A DNA stretch of 64,000 bases, taken from the NCBI GenBank assembly GCA_963681505.1, contig OY811974.1:433189-497188 (forward strand). The letters run 5' to 3'. Below are positions 1 through 10,167 of this stretch, one piece after another (position 1 is the first letter of the stretch; each line of letters starts with the position of its first letter). A model generated the notes under the pieces. That model searched no databases. It saw nothing but the letters and a program-made list of their open reading frames with translations, and was not told where the DNA came from. Source of the DNA: Eunapius fragilis. Its lineage: Eukaryota > Porifera > Demospongiae > Spongillida > Spongillidae. A program made the position numbers and the translations under genes.

Positions 1-436
1 CGCTTTAGTTAATTGCCCGAACAGTTAGGCGTCTAACAGACCCCCGAAGATAACCTGCGGACGCATCCTGAAGCGATTGGTACACTTGGCATGCTATACA
101 AACGTTCCTGTCGTGCGTTATACTCTCCGGAAGGAAGAAGAAGAAGAAGAATAAGAAGCCGACGGAGGAGAAATTTTAGGTGGGACTGGGTACGGACGAT
201 GGGGACGAGTTTTTTTGTTCTCTAAAAGTACACCGTCTTGTGACACAAATACAACGCAGAACTGTTGTCCTTTTTTATATCGCTCGAATGCCACTAAGAG
301 CGAAGTGACCCGATTCTTAAATGTCCCGCTAGACGTGAGTGACGTTTTTTTAATGACATTCATGATACTGTTGGATTCCTATATGGAACCTACTCGCGTA
401 GGTTCCGATATATGGAACCTACTCGCGTAGGTTCCG
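1..436 (-). repeat. Dispersed repeat carrying a small ORF, copy 1
   Basis: This unit recurs at 23,580-23,995 (same orientation), 47,789-48,225 (inverted) and, much diverged, at 62,863-63,160. It ends at the right in two tandem hairpins, GGAACCTAC-TCGC-GTAGGTTCC (385-406 and 414-435). The minus strand holds an 81-codon ORF (363 to 118) that begins MNVIKKTSL and ends in a serine-rich tail coded by a GAA/TTC run. The ORF is open in this copy and in the inverted copy. I do not recognise the product. The right end of the repeat coincides with the left edge of the 437-12,680 segmental duplication. Confidence 0.7.
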
Positions 437-1158
437 ATATATACCGCACGGCTGTTTTAATAATTGCATTGAAATTTGAACAACAGGTCCGCGCCCACTA
501 TGAATTTTAAGTACCTAGCAACATGGCTCAATACTTCCATAGCAACGATAAGAGGTTTATGTACATAAAGATATCGTCGGTGTATCCGCGCGAGGTGGAT
601 ATGATAAAGATGACTTTGAATAGCGCTAGAGAGTCCTGCACTCTTCTTCCTTCTGCAGCTGCAATGTGTGGCGAAATATTCAGTAGCGGCGGGAGGGGGG
701 GGGTGGGGTGGTCATATGCCCCCGGGCGCCGGTGTCGGAGCAGATTCTGTCCCCCCGCAGATTTTGTCCCCCCGGACACAATCCGCTAGCGGAAATTGTC
801 CCCCACGGACATAATCCGCTAGCAGATATTGTCCCCCTTCCGCAGATATTGTCCCCCCCCCCCCCCCCCCCTCCAACCGATGCGCTTGGCCGTCCCGGTT
901 TTTTTAATTGGTGTCAGATTGACAGGTCCTATTAGCCCCGCCCGCTTTTTGCATCGAGCCAGAAAGGTAAGCTTAGCACACACACCCTCCCCCTCCCACT
1001 TCAGTCCCGCAGTGCTATCAATCTACCTTCCCGCCAGACGTCCTGGCTGCGGCCCTGAATATTGTCCCCTCCGCCCTTCTACAGTAAGTTGCATGCACGT
1101 GGTGCGCTTTGCAGCTGCTAGTAGCTATTAGCTTTCAGTAATAGTCAGCTGCAGCATT

Positions 1159-2480
1159 ATGGATGAAGAAGAGTACGATGCCATTTTCAGCTTTCTGGAG
1201 TATGGTACTTAGTTACCCTCTGCATAGCATCACAAGGACCTAAAGCAAGCTCAAGTGTGTGCATGGACTATGCGGTCGATAGTGGCGTATACTGTACCGC
1301 AAAAAGGATAAAGAAAGAGGGAAAATTGAATATCTTCAAGTTCCTAGAGGCGTAGAAGAAATAGAACGAATCCTTCATGCCATTCGTCCAAAGAAAGTGA
1401 GTATGACTGCCATGCACGTATATACGTACGCATCGGGGCTTGGTTATCGAATTAGTAGTATACTTCATGATCGAAACCAACTATTGACAGCTTTTGCATT
1501 TAGTCTTGGTCTTTACGCATGCAAGCTGTTTTAAATTTATACAATGCACGCGTGTAAACGGTTGGTAGATCACCAACGTCAATAACGAAGCGCCCGAAAA
1601 GTGTCCGAGGATTAACACTGACTCATGCACGCTATAGGGTTGATCCAATAATCATAATAGCGCTTTTTGTATATACGTGGACACCTGGGAAGGGATAAAA
1701 CAAGAGAAAATTAAGGTTTCATCGAGATTCTTCTGGAAGACGCAGATGAAAGATGTATGGGTGCATGAGTTCGTTAGACGTGCGATGCTTGCCCAATTCA
1801 AGCACCAATGGTGCCAAGTTTATGATAACCGTAGCCCCTCTGCGTCCTATACCTATACAACCTAGTGTTTGGCATCAAGTTAGTTGCAATCAAGACTACC
1901 TTAAGTTAATGCATGCATGCATCAATTTAGGTTGGAATAGGTCTGATTGGTCCTCTCCCAAAAACTGAACGAGGCAATTGTTAAATCATCACCTTAGTTG
2001 ATTACTTTTTTAAGTGGCCTGAGGCTGAGCCTATAGCCGACAAGACTGCAAGAACAGTTGCTGAGTTTCTGTATAAGATTATATGCAGACAAATGTTAAT
2101 GATTTATTAATTCAGTTTACATATAAGGCTATAAGCATATAAGCATTTCATAACATGTAACTTTCTTACAGGCATGGTTGCACCAACGTTACCATATCAG
2201 ATCAAGAACGTGAATTTGTGAACAGAGTCAATGCAGTACTGTTCCAATTAACGGGAACTGAACACAGGATAATCTACAGCATATACCATCCTCAAACTAA
2301 TGGTTGGTATAATCAAACACTACAACGATCCCTAAGGATATTTATGTTCATTGTGCGTGTCTGATACTGATACCTGACACCGCTTACAGAGACTTGGTGC
2401 AATGTGACACCTGTCACAAATGGTTCCTTATCAAATGTGTTGGCATTCTCACACTTCCAACACTGCATGAGGACAAATGG
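1159..2480 (+). pseudogene. Ginger transposase remnant: rve integrase plus PHD finger
   Basis: Fragments appear in order. An N-terminal exon starts MDEEEYDAIFSFLEYG (1159). A segment reading LYRKKDKERGK lies near 1300. An integrase zinc-binding-like stretch lies at 1680-1860. The catalytic core has IGPLPKTERGN (about 1940), VDYFFKWPEAEPIADKTA (about 2000) and ISDQEREFVN (about 2200), then YHPQTNG (about 2290). A PHD-like VQCDTCHKWF...KWCCS follows (2397-2490). The family needs a D,D,E triad. The first Asp position reads Gly, the second Asp is kept in ISDQ, and the segment that should hold the Glu after HPQTNG is deleted. In-frame stops are also present, including a TAA just before the ITLVDYF motif. 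Family known from established work on Ginger; inactivation is seen directly. Confidence 0.75.
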
Positions 2481-2483
2481 TGT

Positions 2484-3040
2484 TGCTCTCCTGTGTATGT
2501 GACTGAGATACTGATTTATTGTTGGATTGAACCATTTCCAGCTTTTCTTTGTAAAATTAATATGTATCTGAGCGTTTGGCGACCATTTCACCATACGAAG
2601 CTGCATGCCTACACGCTCAGTTTGCTAATCAAACGCAATGTTGGGGGGAGGGGGGGGGGGGGGTTACCCCTGGCCTCACTATGGCTCTGTTACCCCTAGC
2701 CTCACTATGGCTCTGCATGTTACCTCTGGCCTCACTATGGCTCTGTTACCCCATGCAGGCCTCACTATGGCTCTGTCACCCCTGCATGGCCTCACTATAT
2801 GGCTCTCCTCAATATGGATCTGTTACCCCTGGCCTCAATATGGATCTGTTACCCCTGGCCTATCTACTCTTCCTGTGTGTGTGTGACTGAGATATTGATT
2901 TATTGTTTGATTGAACCATTTCCAGCTTTTCTTGTATATAATTAATATGTATCCGAGCGTTTGACGACCATTTTACCATACGAAGCTGCATGCCTATACA
3001 CGCTCGCTATTCAAATGCAATGGTTGGAGGGAGGGTGGGG
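2484..3040 (+). repeat. Minisatellite flanked by a 170-bp direct duplication
   Basis: A unit of roughly 27 bp, GGCCTCACTATGGCTCTGT plus TACCCCT, repeats about seven times at 2665-2865 with small variations. The sequence on its left (2484-2655, including the end of the PHD-coding part and downstream) is repeated on its right (2868-3040). The array therefore sits between two copies of the element's 3' part. Confidence 0.75.
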
Positions 3041-3250
3041 AGGGGGGGGGGGGGGGGGGGGGGGACACATTCTGCGGAGGAGGGACAGAATCCGCTAGCA
3101 GAACATGTCTCCCCGGACAGAATCCGCTGGCGGATTGTGTCCCCCCGGACAGAGTCCGCTAGCGGATTGTATCCCCCCGGACAGAATCCGCTAGCCGATT
3201 GTGTCCGGGGGGACACTTTTTGGGGGGGACAAAATCCGCTATGACACCGG

Positions 3251-3853
3251 TCGAGGAGGGGGGGGGGGGGGCGCCGTCAGGATGTAATTCTAAGTTATGT
3301 AACAAAAATTAACAAATTTTGACGAGGAACGAGCGGTTATAGCATGATCACTTTTCGCCCTAGCAAAACTGCTGAAAACGATTTATATTTAATAGGTATA
3401 AATTAAAAGAATTACATTCAAAGGTTACACTGAATCATTGCCACATAGCAATTGCTCTTAATTAGCGTTAGCTTCTGGGGCGGAGCCCCAGACCCCGCTG
3501 GGGGAGCTTACAGCGCTCCCCCAGACCCCCTAGCTGCTGCTTTGTTTTGGCTCTTAACTATTGAAGTAGAGAGGCTAGGGGCGCTAATGTATTGTCCTGC
3601 CCCCGGGCTCTGATAACCCTCACGCCGCCACTGGATATTCCACCAGACATGTGGTTCGTAATATCGGTTCTCCGTTGAGGTTCAGCATGGTTAAATGCTG
3701 CTGGAGTCCTAGGCACTACCAGAGATAATATATTATCTCTGGCACTACCATAGATTATTGACAGCACTGCATATGCGTATGTGTACACGTGAAATTGCGG
3801 TATTGCCGGGTCCCCAGTCTTGCCGAATGTTTTTTGACCATCCCCCTTTTAAA
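3251..3853. other. Non-coding duplicated leader with perfect 24-bp palindrome
   Basis: No gene is recognised. The segment is shared with 43,065-43,675. It holds a GC-rich hairpin region around 3475-3530 (TGGGGGAGC...GCGCTCCCCCA) and a perfect palindrome CCAGAGATAATATATTATCTCTGG split as CCAGAGATAATA/TATTATCTCTGG at 3719-3742 (43,532-43,555 in copy B). Several short inverted repeats suggest an old MITE or a structured element. Confidence 0.6.
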
Positions 3854-4035
3854 ATTATCGATCAAGGCCATCTAGTATTACAAGAAGAATAGCGGTGTAT
3901 TTTGTGGCAGCTGGAGTTCGAAAAGGTAGACTGGAGAAGGAAGGACATGCTGATGGTAAGATCTGACTTGTGCCCCCACCTTATCGTCCATGCATTTGCG
4001 CCTTCTGGGATTCAGAGTACTAGTACTGTACAAGT

Positions 4036-4289
4036 CACTGGCGGACGGAGGGGGGGGGGTTGGGGGGGTTGCAACCCCCCCTTTCCTCCTATTACATAAT
4101 ACGCAAAATGCGGCATAAGTAAAAAAAACTCGTAATTTTTTCATGCATTTTAGCACACCGAATTAACGTTTTCAAAAGCTTCCGCGCTTCGCGCGGGAGG
4201 GGGCACATCCCCCTCCCGCACCCTCCCCCTTTTGGTGATCCCCCTCCACTACAACCCCCCCCTTTCTTTAAATCCTGCGTCCGCCACTG
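4036..4289. mobile_element. MITE with CACTGGCGGACG termini
   Basis: This 254-bp element has termini CACTGGCGGACG and CGTCCGCCACTG and is flanked by CAAGT (4031-4035 and 4290-4294). Copy B shows the empty site GTACAAGTGATGTCC near 50,000. Inside are a G-run followed by a C-run and the pyrimidine-rich CCCCCTCCC stretches seen in other MITEs here (26.7, 34.7, 45.3 and 61.6-62.2 kb). The termini resemble hAT-type CAGTGGCGGA ends, but the visible TSD is 5 bp rather than 8. Confidence 0.8.
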
Positions 4290-4570
4290 CAAGTGATGTC
4301 CAGAAGTGCGTGGGTACAAAAATTAGCCTGTTCAGTACGTTGCTATTTAATCAAGTAATCCAGCTCTAACTGGCCATCTAACGGCCTTAATCGGGTTTGA
4401 TGTTCCCTGCCTTTGCGAAGTACTCCATACATACACGCTTGTACAGCAAGAAGGCATAGGAATGGGAACTTTCCGTTTTGTGGAGCAGTATCACATTGTG
4501 GATGACGTACAAACTATTGACGTTTCACTTGTATAGAAATATTATACCCACAATCAATGCAGCGTCGGAG

Positions 4571-5005
4571 ATAGTCTCGTCCCCAGACCCAGATTCCCAA
4601 CAGCTGCGGGTGGATTACATCACCGCTACGTGGAAAGTGGGTCTGGGAAATAAGAACGACGCACTTGTTCCGAGCGTCCTTCAATGTTTATGTCCAAAAA
4701 TAGTACGGCAATCTAAATTTAGAACTAATCTCGCACAATTAGAACGCAATAAGCGCTATCATTTACGCGTGTTATCTATCGTTGCTTTTGGCCGTGCTGC
4801 TTCGGAGGACTGGGTGTGCTCTCCTCTCCCTTTTTCAGGCAGGGTATTAGCTTGTAAGCAAGGCAAAAATTCCGATGAAGTGAAAGAGTTCTCGGAAGGT
4901 TACGCCTGTATTAGCTGTTTTCGAGCAGTCAGCAGATATGTAATGCAGTTTGTGAACAAGCTTTCTGTGTCACAGCCCGTGGAAGTGTTTGGAGAAGACA
5001 GCTGA
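4571..5005 (+). CDS. Unrecognised ORF in the outer element
   Basis: An open frame enters from the left TIR and ends with TGA at 5003-5005. Downstream of the TIR it reads about 115 residues with a Cys pair in GYACISCFRAVSRYV near its end. No domain is recognised and no start codon is evident inside the element, so it may be an exon or chance. The first part overlaps the TIR. Confidence 0.3.
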   Translation: MVSSPDPDSQQLRVDYITATWKVGLGNKNDALVPSVLQCLCPKIVRQSKFRTNLAQLERNKRYHLRVLSIVAFGRAASEDWVCSPLPFSGRVLACKQGKNSDEVKEFSEGYACISCFRAVSRYVMQFVNKLSVSQPVEVFGEDS

Positions 5006-5098
5006 AACAGTGTGTCACTTTAACCCTTTCCAACTCCTCCAAGTGCAATAACGAACAGCTCCATGACAACATTTTATTACCTTTATGCATAACCCACA

Positions 5099-5101
<3 letters not shown>

Positions 5102-5172
<71 letters not shown>
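5102..5172. repeat. (CA)n microsatellite
   Basis: About 35 CA units with one interruption lie inside the outer Mutator-like element. Confidence 0.95.
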
Positions 5173-5174
<2 letters not shown>

Positions 5175-5643
5175 AAGGCTGCACACATATTGTGCCTACA
5201 CAACCTTTTCCTCCCTCTAGCTGATGCAGTCTGGGGATGTGATTCCTTATATCCATATCAGGCTCAGGGACTGATGTTATTTCCTCATGTGAAGCGGCCG
5301 ACTAAATAGGATTACAGGATGGCACACTATGCTTATGACCATAGCAGCACAACACACACTACCATCTCGCTTAATACACCTTTCTCTCATAGGTCCATCT
5401 GCTTCACTGCTTGCTTGGAAAGCTGTGAACCTTTCTTAATTCAGTCCATAGAGGGCTGTGAGGAGGCAGGGTGAAGTCCTTGGGTGTGGCCAGTCCATAG
5501 GTCTGCTGAGATCGCTCCAGTTCCGACATTCCTCAGGGGAGAAAATGGCCATGTATCGTATAAACCAGTCACATGGGTGCAAACCACTCACATGTGACCA
5601 TTTATATGGTGCAAAGTATGGCACCGAAGACACCCTTCTCCAC

Positions 5644-6213
5644 TAGTCTCGGCCCCAGACCAATATGACGCAATGTTTATCGCATAATGTATAAACACGC
5701 TCATATAGGTCTGGTATTTCGTATGGGGTGGAAGTGTACCAAACGCTGGAATTCGTGCGCACTTTAATTATGACGTATGTACATAAACATTGCTCGACCC
5801 AGACCCACACACTACGTGTAAGTATGGATACGGTCGAACAAGCTATGCGTTTCGCGATGACAGAACTGAAAGTGGAGACATTGAAGGACAAGCAGAAGGA
5901 GGCTATATGCAGCTTTGTATATGGCCGTGATTGTTTTGTTATTTTGCCAACAGGATACGGTAAAACTCTATGTTATATTCTGTTACCGTACGTTTACGAC
6001 CACCTTCGTGGAAAGACAAGGTCTTCAATTGTGATTTGCGTGTCGCCTTTGACTGATACGGGGTCCATACCGTCGCCATAGCTTTAATAAGCTTGATAAT
6101 TATCGGATGTGGTCAAGCGATAATTGTTTGTTTACATTCCAGATGGTACAAGCGCTAGCGACTCGAAATCCCAGACCCTAACACGTGAAGTGTAGGGTCT
6201 GGGGACGAGACTA
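5644..6213 (+). mobile_element. Nested TAGTCTCG element carrying a RecQ gene fragment
   Basis: This 570-bp element starts TAGTCTCGGCCCCAGACC and ends GGGTCTGGGGACGAGACTA. The 9-bp sequence CTTCTCCAC flanks both sides (5635-5643 and 6214-6222). It has the same termini and TSD length as the enclosing element. Almost all of its interior is the helicase-like reading frame described separately. A TIR shell around a piece of host gene is the layout of Pack-MULE elements; that interpretation is inference. Confidence 0.75.
5824..6081 (+). pseudogene. RecQ-family helicase N-terminal fragment
   Basis: From ATG at 5824 the frame gives an N-terminal helix, then LKDKQKEAICSF (Q-motif region), GRDCFVILPTGYGKTLCY (Walker A, motif I) and IVICVSPLT (motif Ia). 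It then diverges and stops at 6079-6081. RecQ proteins are 3'-5' DNA helicases of about 400 residues for the core. Only about 75 residues are present, and motifs II-VI are missing. The fragment ends just where the family normally continues toward the next motif, consistent with loss of downstream exons. It sits wholly inside the nested element. Confidence 0.75.
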
Positions 6214-6218
6214 CTTCT

Positions 6219-6592
6219 CCACGTTGTGCGCCCACAATGGCATCCTTGTCCACGTTGTGCGCCCACAATGGCTGTCCACGTTGTGCGCCCACAATGGCTG
6301 TCCACGTTGTGCGCCCACAATGGCTGTCCACGTTGTGCGCCCACAATGGCTGTCCACGTTGTGCGCCCACAATGGCTGTCCACGTTGTGCGCCCACAATG
6401 GCATCCTTGTTCACGTTATGTGCCCACAATGGCTGTCCACGTTGTGCGCCCACAATGGCTGTCCACGTTGTGCGCCCACAATGGCATCCTTGTTCACGTT
6501 GTGTGCCCACAATGGCTGTCCACGTTGTGCGCCCACAATGGCTGTCCACGTTGTGCGCCCACAATGGCGCCCTTGTCCATGTTGTGCGCCAG
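6219..6592. repeat. 26-bp minisatellite
   Basis: There are about 14 copies of a 26-bp unit containing CACGTTGTGCGCCCACAATGG, with occasional longer GCATCCTTGT-linked variants. Because 26 is not a multiple of three, three consecutive units encode a 26-residue repeat, and several frames on both strands stay open. The ORFs here are a by-product of the repeat, not genes. Confidence 0.9.
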
Positions 6593-9284
6593 CCTAGCTC
6601 ATCCTAGTCTTTGAACCGCACGCAAAAAAAACCTCCTCAATACGTGTATCTTGCTCGCACATTCCCACTTCGATGTCTAATTGAACCACACCTTCCACTT
6701 GAAATCAGGTAATCAGCAACTTGCATGTGTTATTAAGGTTACGTCATCGTCATTACGTATATACACATCCGTCCCAATGTTTTGGGACGCTCGGAACAAG
6801 TGCGTCGCTCTTATTTCCCAGACCCACTTTCCACGTAGCGGTGATGTAATCCACCCGCAGCTGTTGGGAATCTGGGTCTGGGGACGAGACTACGTCGGAG
6901 AGTGGAACGAATAACTGCATTATCGGTGCTTATTACGGGTGGTGCATTGCTAATGCTGTTGAGGCGCGGCGTATGACTGTGAAGACCAAGTTTTCGGACT
7001 AGTTGCACATGTTATATATAGGAAATAACATGAATGTTGTACTACCACGAAGGGTGTGTGGGTGTGAGATGTTTTGGTGGTGGAGAAAGCTCTGTTTCAG
7101 ACATGTAGGACTGCGGAAGTTGTGCGTGCAGAGAGGGATAAGAAAATAGAAAGCAATAAGCTGCATGGTCGCCCAATAGTATGTACATAATGTAGTAGGT
7201 TTCCATGCATTTGTATGTAAATTATACCAGCTTGTGGTACGTGTACTGTGCTAGCGTGTCACAGTATTTTCATGTGGCAGGATCTTTTCCAGAGGTGAAA
7301 GGTGCTGTTGTCCAGCGGTTCCCCACTGGAGATAGAAAGGAGGCCCCATTGCCAGCGGGTTTCGAGATTGTAAGTTCTGGTGCGTTTGTGTTTGCGCAGG
7401 TACAATGCATGTCAATGAGGTACATCTCATAGACACGTACGTAGACTGGTGTGTCTGTAGGCTTTACTGCCAGATTAGTCCAGCTCAGTGTGTTCACAGT
7501 AGTGTAGTACACACTGGATAATTAGGAAGGGATTAGAAATCCGACTAGTGGCCATTTAACCCATAGAACATTTATCTGAAACTGTATTTGCAATTTCACC
7601 TGCAGTGTACATTCATTGGTGGAGTGGTTTGGCATGCGATGCTCTTGCATGGTTGCACTTTATACCATACTTGCTGCTGTTCAATTGATCTGTTTTGTTG
7701 AACTAATCATGGAGGGTGGTTACACTTGCGTCTTGTATGGGTATAATGTTTGAATGCAGATATACTTCTCTGTCATTACGAACAATTAATGTCTGTACAT
7801 ACACTTTAGTAACCTCATCTAACACTCTCCAGTACATAATGTTTCATTGGTTTATGTGTCACAATTTCACAATTCTCAATGTCCATCAGGTGCAATGCAT
7901 TGTCAATATCATTTGCATTTAAAACTGCTCCAATTGTTTTCAGTTGGGTGCATTGTTTTCAAAATTAGGACACTGTTCTGAGACAGCATTTACTATTGAT
8001 TTGTCACATTAAGTGTGTTCAAAATGATGTGTCCATTTCAGGTGTGCCTGTGTATTATATACACTGTATTGCCCCAAACTACACTATGTCTGTTATTCAT
8101 TGTTTCATGCTTTACTGATGATTTGAATTATTCTGTATGGGGAACCTACTGGAATATCTATGATTGGAGAATGATAACACCAGCTCATGTGTCCTCATTG
8201 CAAGAACTCTAGGGGTTTACAGTACATGCATACCCAAAATGTCAGTCAGGACCTCAACTTGACACAGTGAGACTTGATGTCATGCACGGGTAAAAGAGGG
8301 GTGACTGCACTATAATTGAAGAGAGATACATGTAGGAGCCTAATGACAATTGTTGCATCATTTGCAGAAAAAAGCATGATTTAGGATACACATTTTTGAG
8401 AGAAATATTAATGTTCCATATCAACTGATACCTTCTGATGTAGCTGATATACACGTACATGTAATCATGACGCTTGCTTTGGGTGCAGATTTCAGGTGAT
8501 TGGTATTTTACGTACAGTGTACTGTATAGTAAAAGACTATGGTATGTTGTTGTGACCGAGAGACCATTTTGTGCAGTTCCTCTGTGTTTGAGTGGTGTAA
8601 ATAGCTTGTGTTGTTGCTCCCTGCATTGACTCACTGATGTATACATTACCTGATACACTGCATTACACTGTATATCCAAGATGCTCATGTGGTTGTGATA
8701 CCAGTGAGCTCATTCTATTTTACATTGCTCATTTACTTCAATCAAAGCACATAGTGCTGTTAAGCCATAAATTAAAATGTCCTCCAATATGGGGATTCTT
8801 AATTGTGGTCATTTCAGATTAACTGCTCGTCGTTGACATTTTACATGTAAGGTACTGTATATTTACGTTTACACTTGTAGGGATCCTTAACCCTTCCCTA
8901 TTCCTAGTACACTTCTTTCTCCCTCAACCCCCCCCCCCCCCCCCCCTTCTCTCTTTCTCTCTGGTTTGTTTGTTATTGGTATTTGATGATGGTGTGAATC
9001 GTTGCAGCATGTCTAGTGTCAGATAAAAGTACGATAAGAAGGTTCATAAAATGGCATTTTTGAGCATGTTAAGATGTACTGTATCAATTTCCACCTCTGA
9101 TAACAAACAATGTTTAGTGTGAAAGCTACAGTACTGTTGAGAACTCGCTGAGGTGTACATCTAGTTGTGTCAAATTTCAAGCGATACATTTTTGCAGTGC
9201 TGCTCCTATGGGTTATCACTTCACAAACATGCAGCAATTCTGCATAATGATGCTTTAATTATTGTATTCTGATTGCTTATTCAG

Positions 9285-9632
9285 TTCTGCCAGCCAATGG
9301 GATGGCATCTCACCACAACTCTCGAGCCTCCCTATTACATCAACTTCATCCTTACTGCTGAGGATAGCAGTCGACTCTTCTGCAGTGCCCTGAACTTCCA
9401 CCAATTGCACAAACCTGCTCCAAAAACCATTCGGCGACACGTAGCACTCTCCATGCATGGCAAGGTGCCTACAGAAAAGAATCGCCCACACTCTAGGTCT
9501 GTGGACTATTTTCTGGATGAAGAGAATGAAGCACATTGGTCTCCCGACGCAGTTGTGGTCCAGCAAGAAGACATTTATGAACCATTTTCGTTGGCTCTGG
9601 TGTCCAAGTTTCCTCTATATGAAACCTTGCAG
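9285..9632 (+). pseudogene. SBF2-like: SBF copy A, uDENN/linker exon
   Basis: A 348-bp exon (116 codons, phase 0 at both ends) lies between TTATTCAG and GTACAG. It begins FCQPMGWHL, which matches the family's FCQPxGWxL, and ends ALVSKFPLYETLQ, matching the family's LVLVSRLDYAEVF. It is intact in both copies (52,796-53,143). Confidence 0.9.
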
Positions 9633-10061
9633 GTACAGCTGTGTGCATGTACTGCACACGTTAGATGCACCTATATAGTTGGCAGGCTGCTCCAGGCAAT
9701 TACACACACTTTGCATTGTTTCTAGCAGTTCCGAAATGGCCTTGCCACTGGGACAAAACCATTAGAAATCTTCATTCCTTGTCTTGGTTATCTGTTCAAG
9801 AATTTACAGGTTGAGAGGATGGGTGAGGTGTGGGTATTGGGGGCCAACCATTTGCTGAACTTCTAGCACATAACATGACCTTGGACTCTATTGCAGGCAT
9901 GCCTCAAGGCAATTTACATCGCATGGCTGTCATCTGGGCAGACTACTGGTAACTCAGTAGAACCTTTCATTGCCAGCTTGTTGAGCTGAATCACAGTTCC
10001 TTTAATAAATTGTTTTCATCATGAGCTCGATCTCGTTGCCATAATTTCAGATATAGCCACG

Positions 10062-10167
10062 TTCTCTCTTTCTCTCTGGTTTGTTTGTTTTTAGTATTTG
10101 ATGATGGTGTGAATCGTTGCAGCATGTCTAGTGTCAGATAAAAGTACGATAAGAAGGTTCATAAAAT
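10062..10167 (+). repeat. Intron piece copied from 8947-9051
   Basis: The sequence from TTCTCTCTTTCTCTCTGG to GGTTCATAAAA repeats 8947-9051 almost exactly. In copy A it replaces about 320 bp that copy B keeps at about 54,285-54,610, including an SBF exon. Confidence 0.85.

Larger units (their letters stand above)
733..3246 (+). mobile_element. Ginger-type DNA transposon (degenerate)
   Basis: The termini are TGTCGGAGCAGATTCTGTCC and the inverse of TGTCATAGCGGATTTTGTCC. They are flanked by the 4-bp duplication CCGG (729-732 and 3247-3250). Copy B shows the uninterrupted site GCCGGTCGAGG near 43,060. Termini of the form TGTNR with a 4-bp TSD, together with a gypsy-like integrase and a PHD finger inside, match what is known of Ginger elements. 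Both ends carry repeated GGGGGGACA...TCCGCTAGCGGA subterminal palindromes. The coding part is broken, so this copy cannot be autonomous. Confidence 0.85.
4572..6892. mobile_element. Mutator-like element, outer copy (long TIRs, 9-bp TSD)
   Basis: The termini TAGTCTCGTCCCCAGACCC and its inverse extend as near-identical inverted repeats of about 108 bp (4572-4680 and 6784-6892). The flanks are CGTCGGAGA on both sides (4563-4571 and 6893-6901). Copy B has the intact site GCGTCGGAGAGTGG at 50,272-50,285. A 9-bp TSD with long TIRs fits the Mutator group. The interior contains an unrecognised ORF (4571-5005), a CA microsatellite, a nested smaller element and a minisatellite. No transposase is recognised. 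Confidence 0.8.

Noticed and set aside
2576..2890. 104-codon frame with repeated SLWLC text
   Set aside because: Product of the 27-bp minisatellite in the Ginger element.
6219..6592. Possible CRISPR-like array
   Set aside because: The units are contiguous copies with no unique spacers, and the DNA is eukaryotic.
6132..6614. Overlapping 70-140 codon frames on both strands
   Set aside because: They come from the 26-bp minisatellite, whose unit has no stop codon in any register. No start context or homology.
8254..8688. 144-codon minus-strand frame (and 51,776-52,210 in copy B)
   Set aside because: It lies in an SBF intron, has low-complexity composition and no recognised domain. Its presence in both copies only reflects the duplication.
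9726..9809. Additional SBF exon (QFRNGLATG...)
   Set aside because: It follows an acceptor and starts like FRNxL in the family, but the next block at 9897 matches the family position better, and copy B has a one-base loss here. Left as probable intron or relic.
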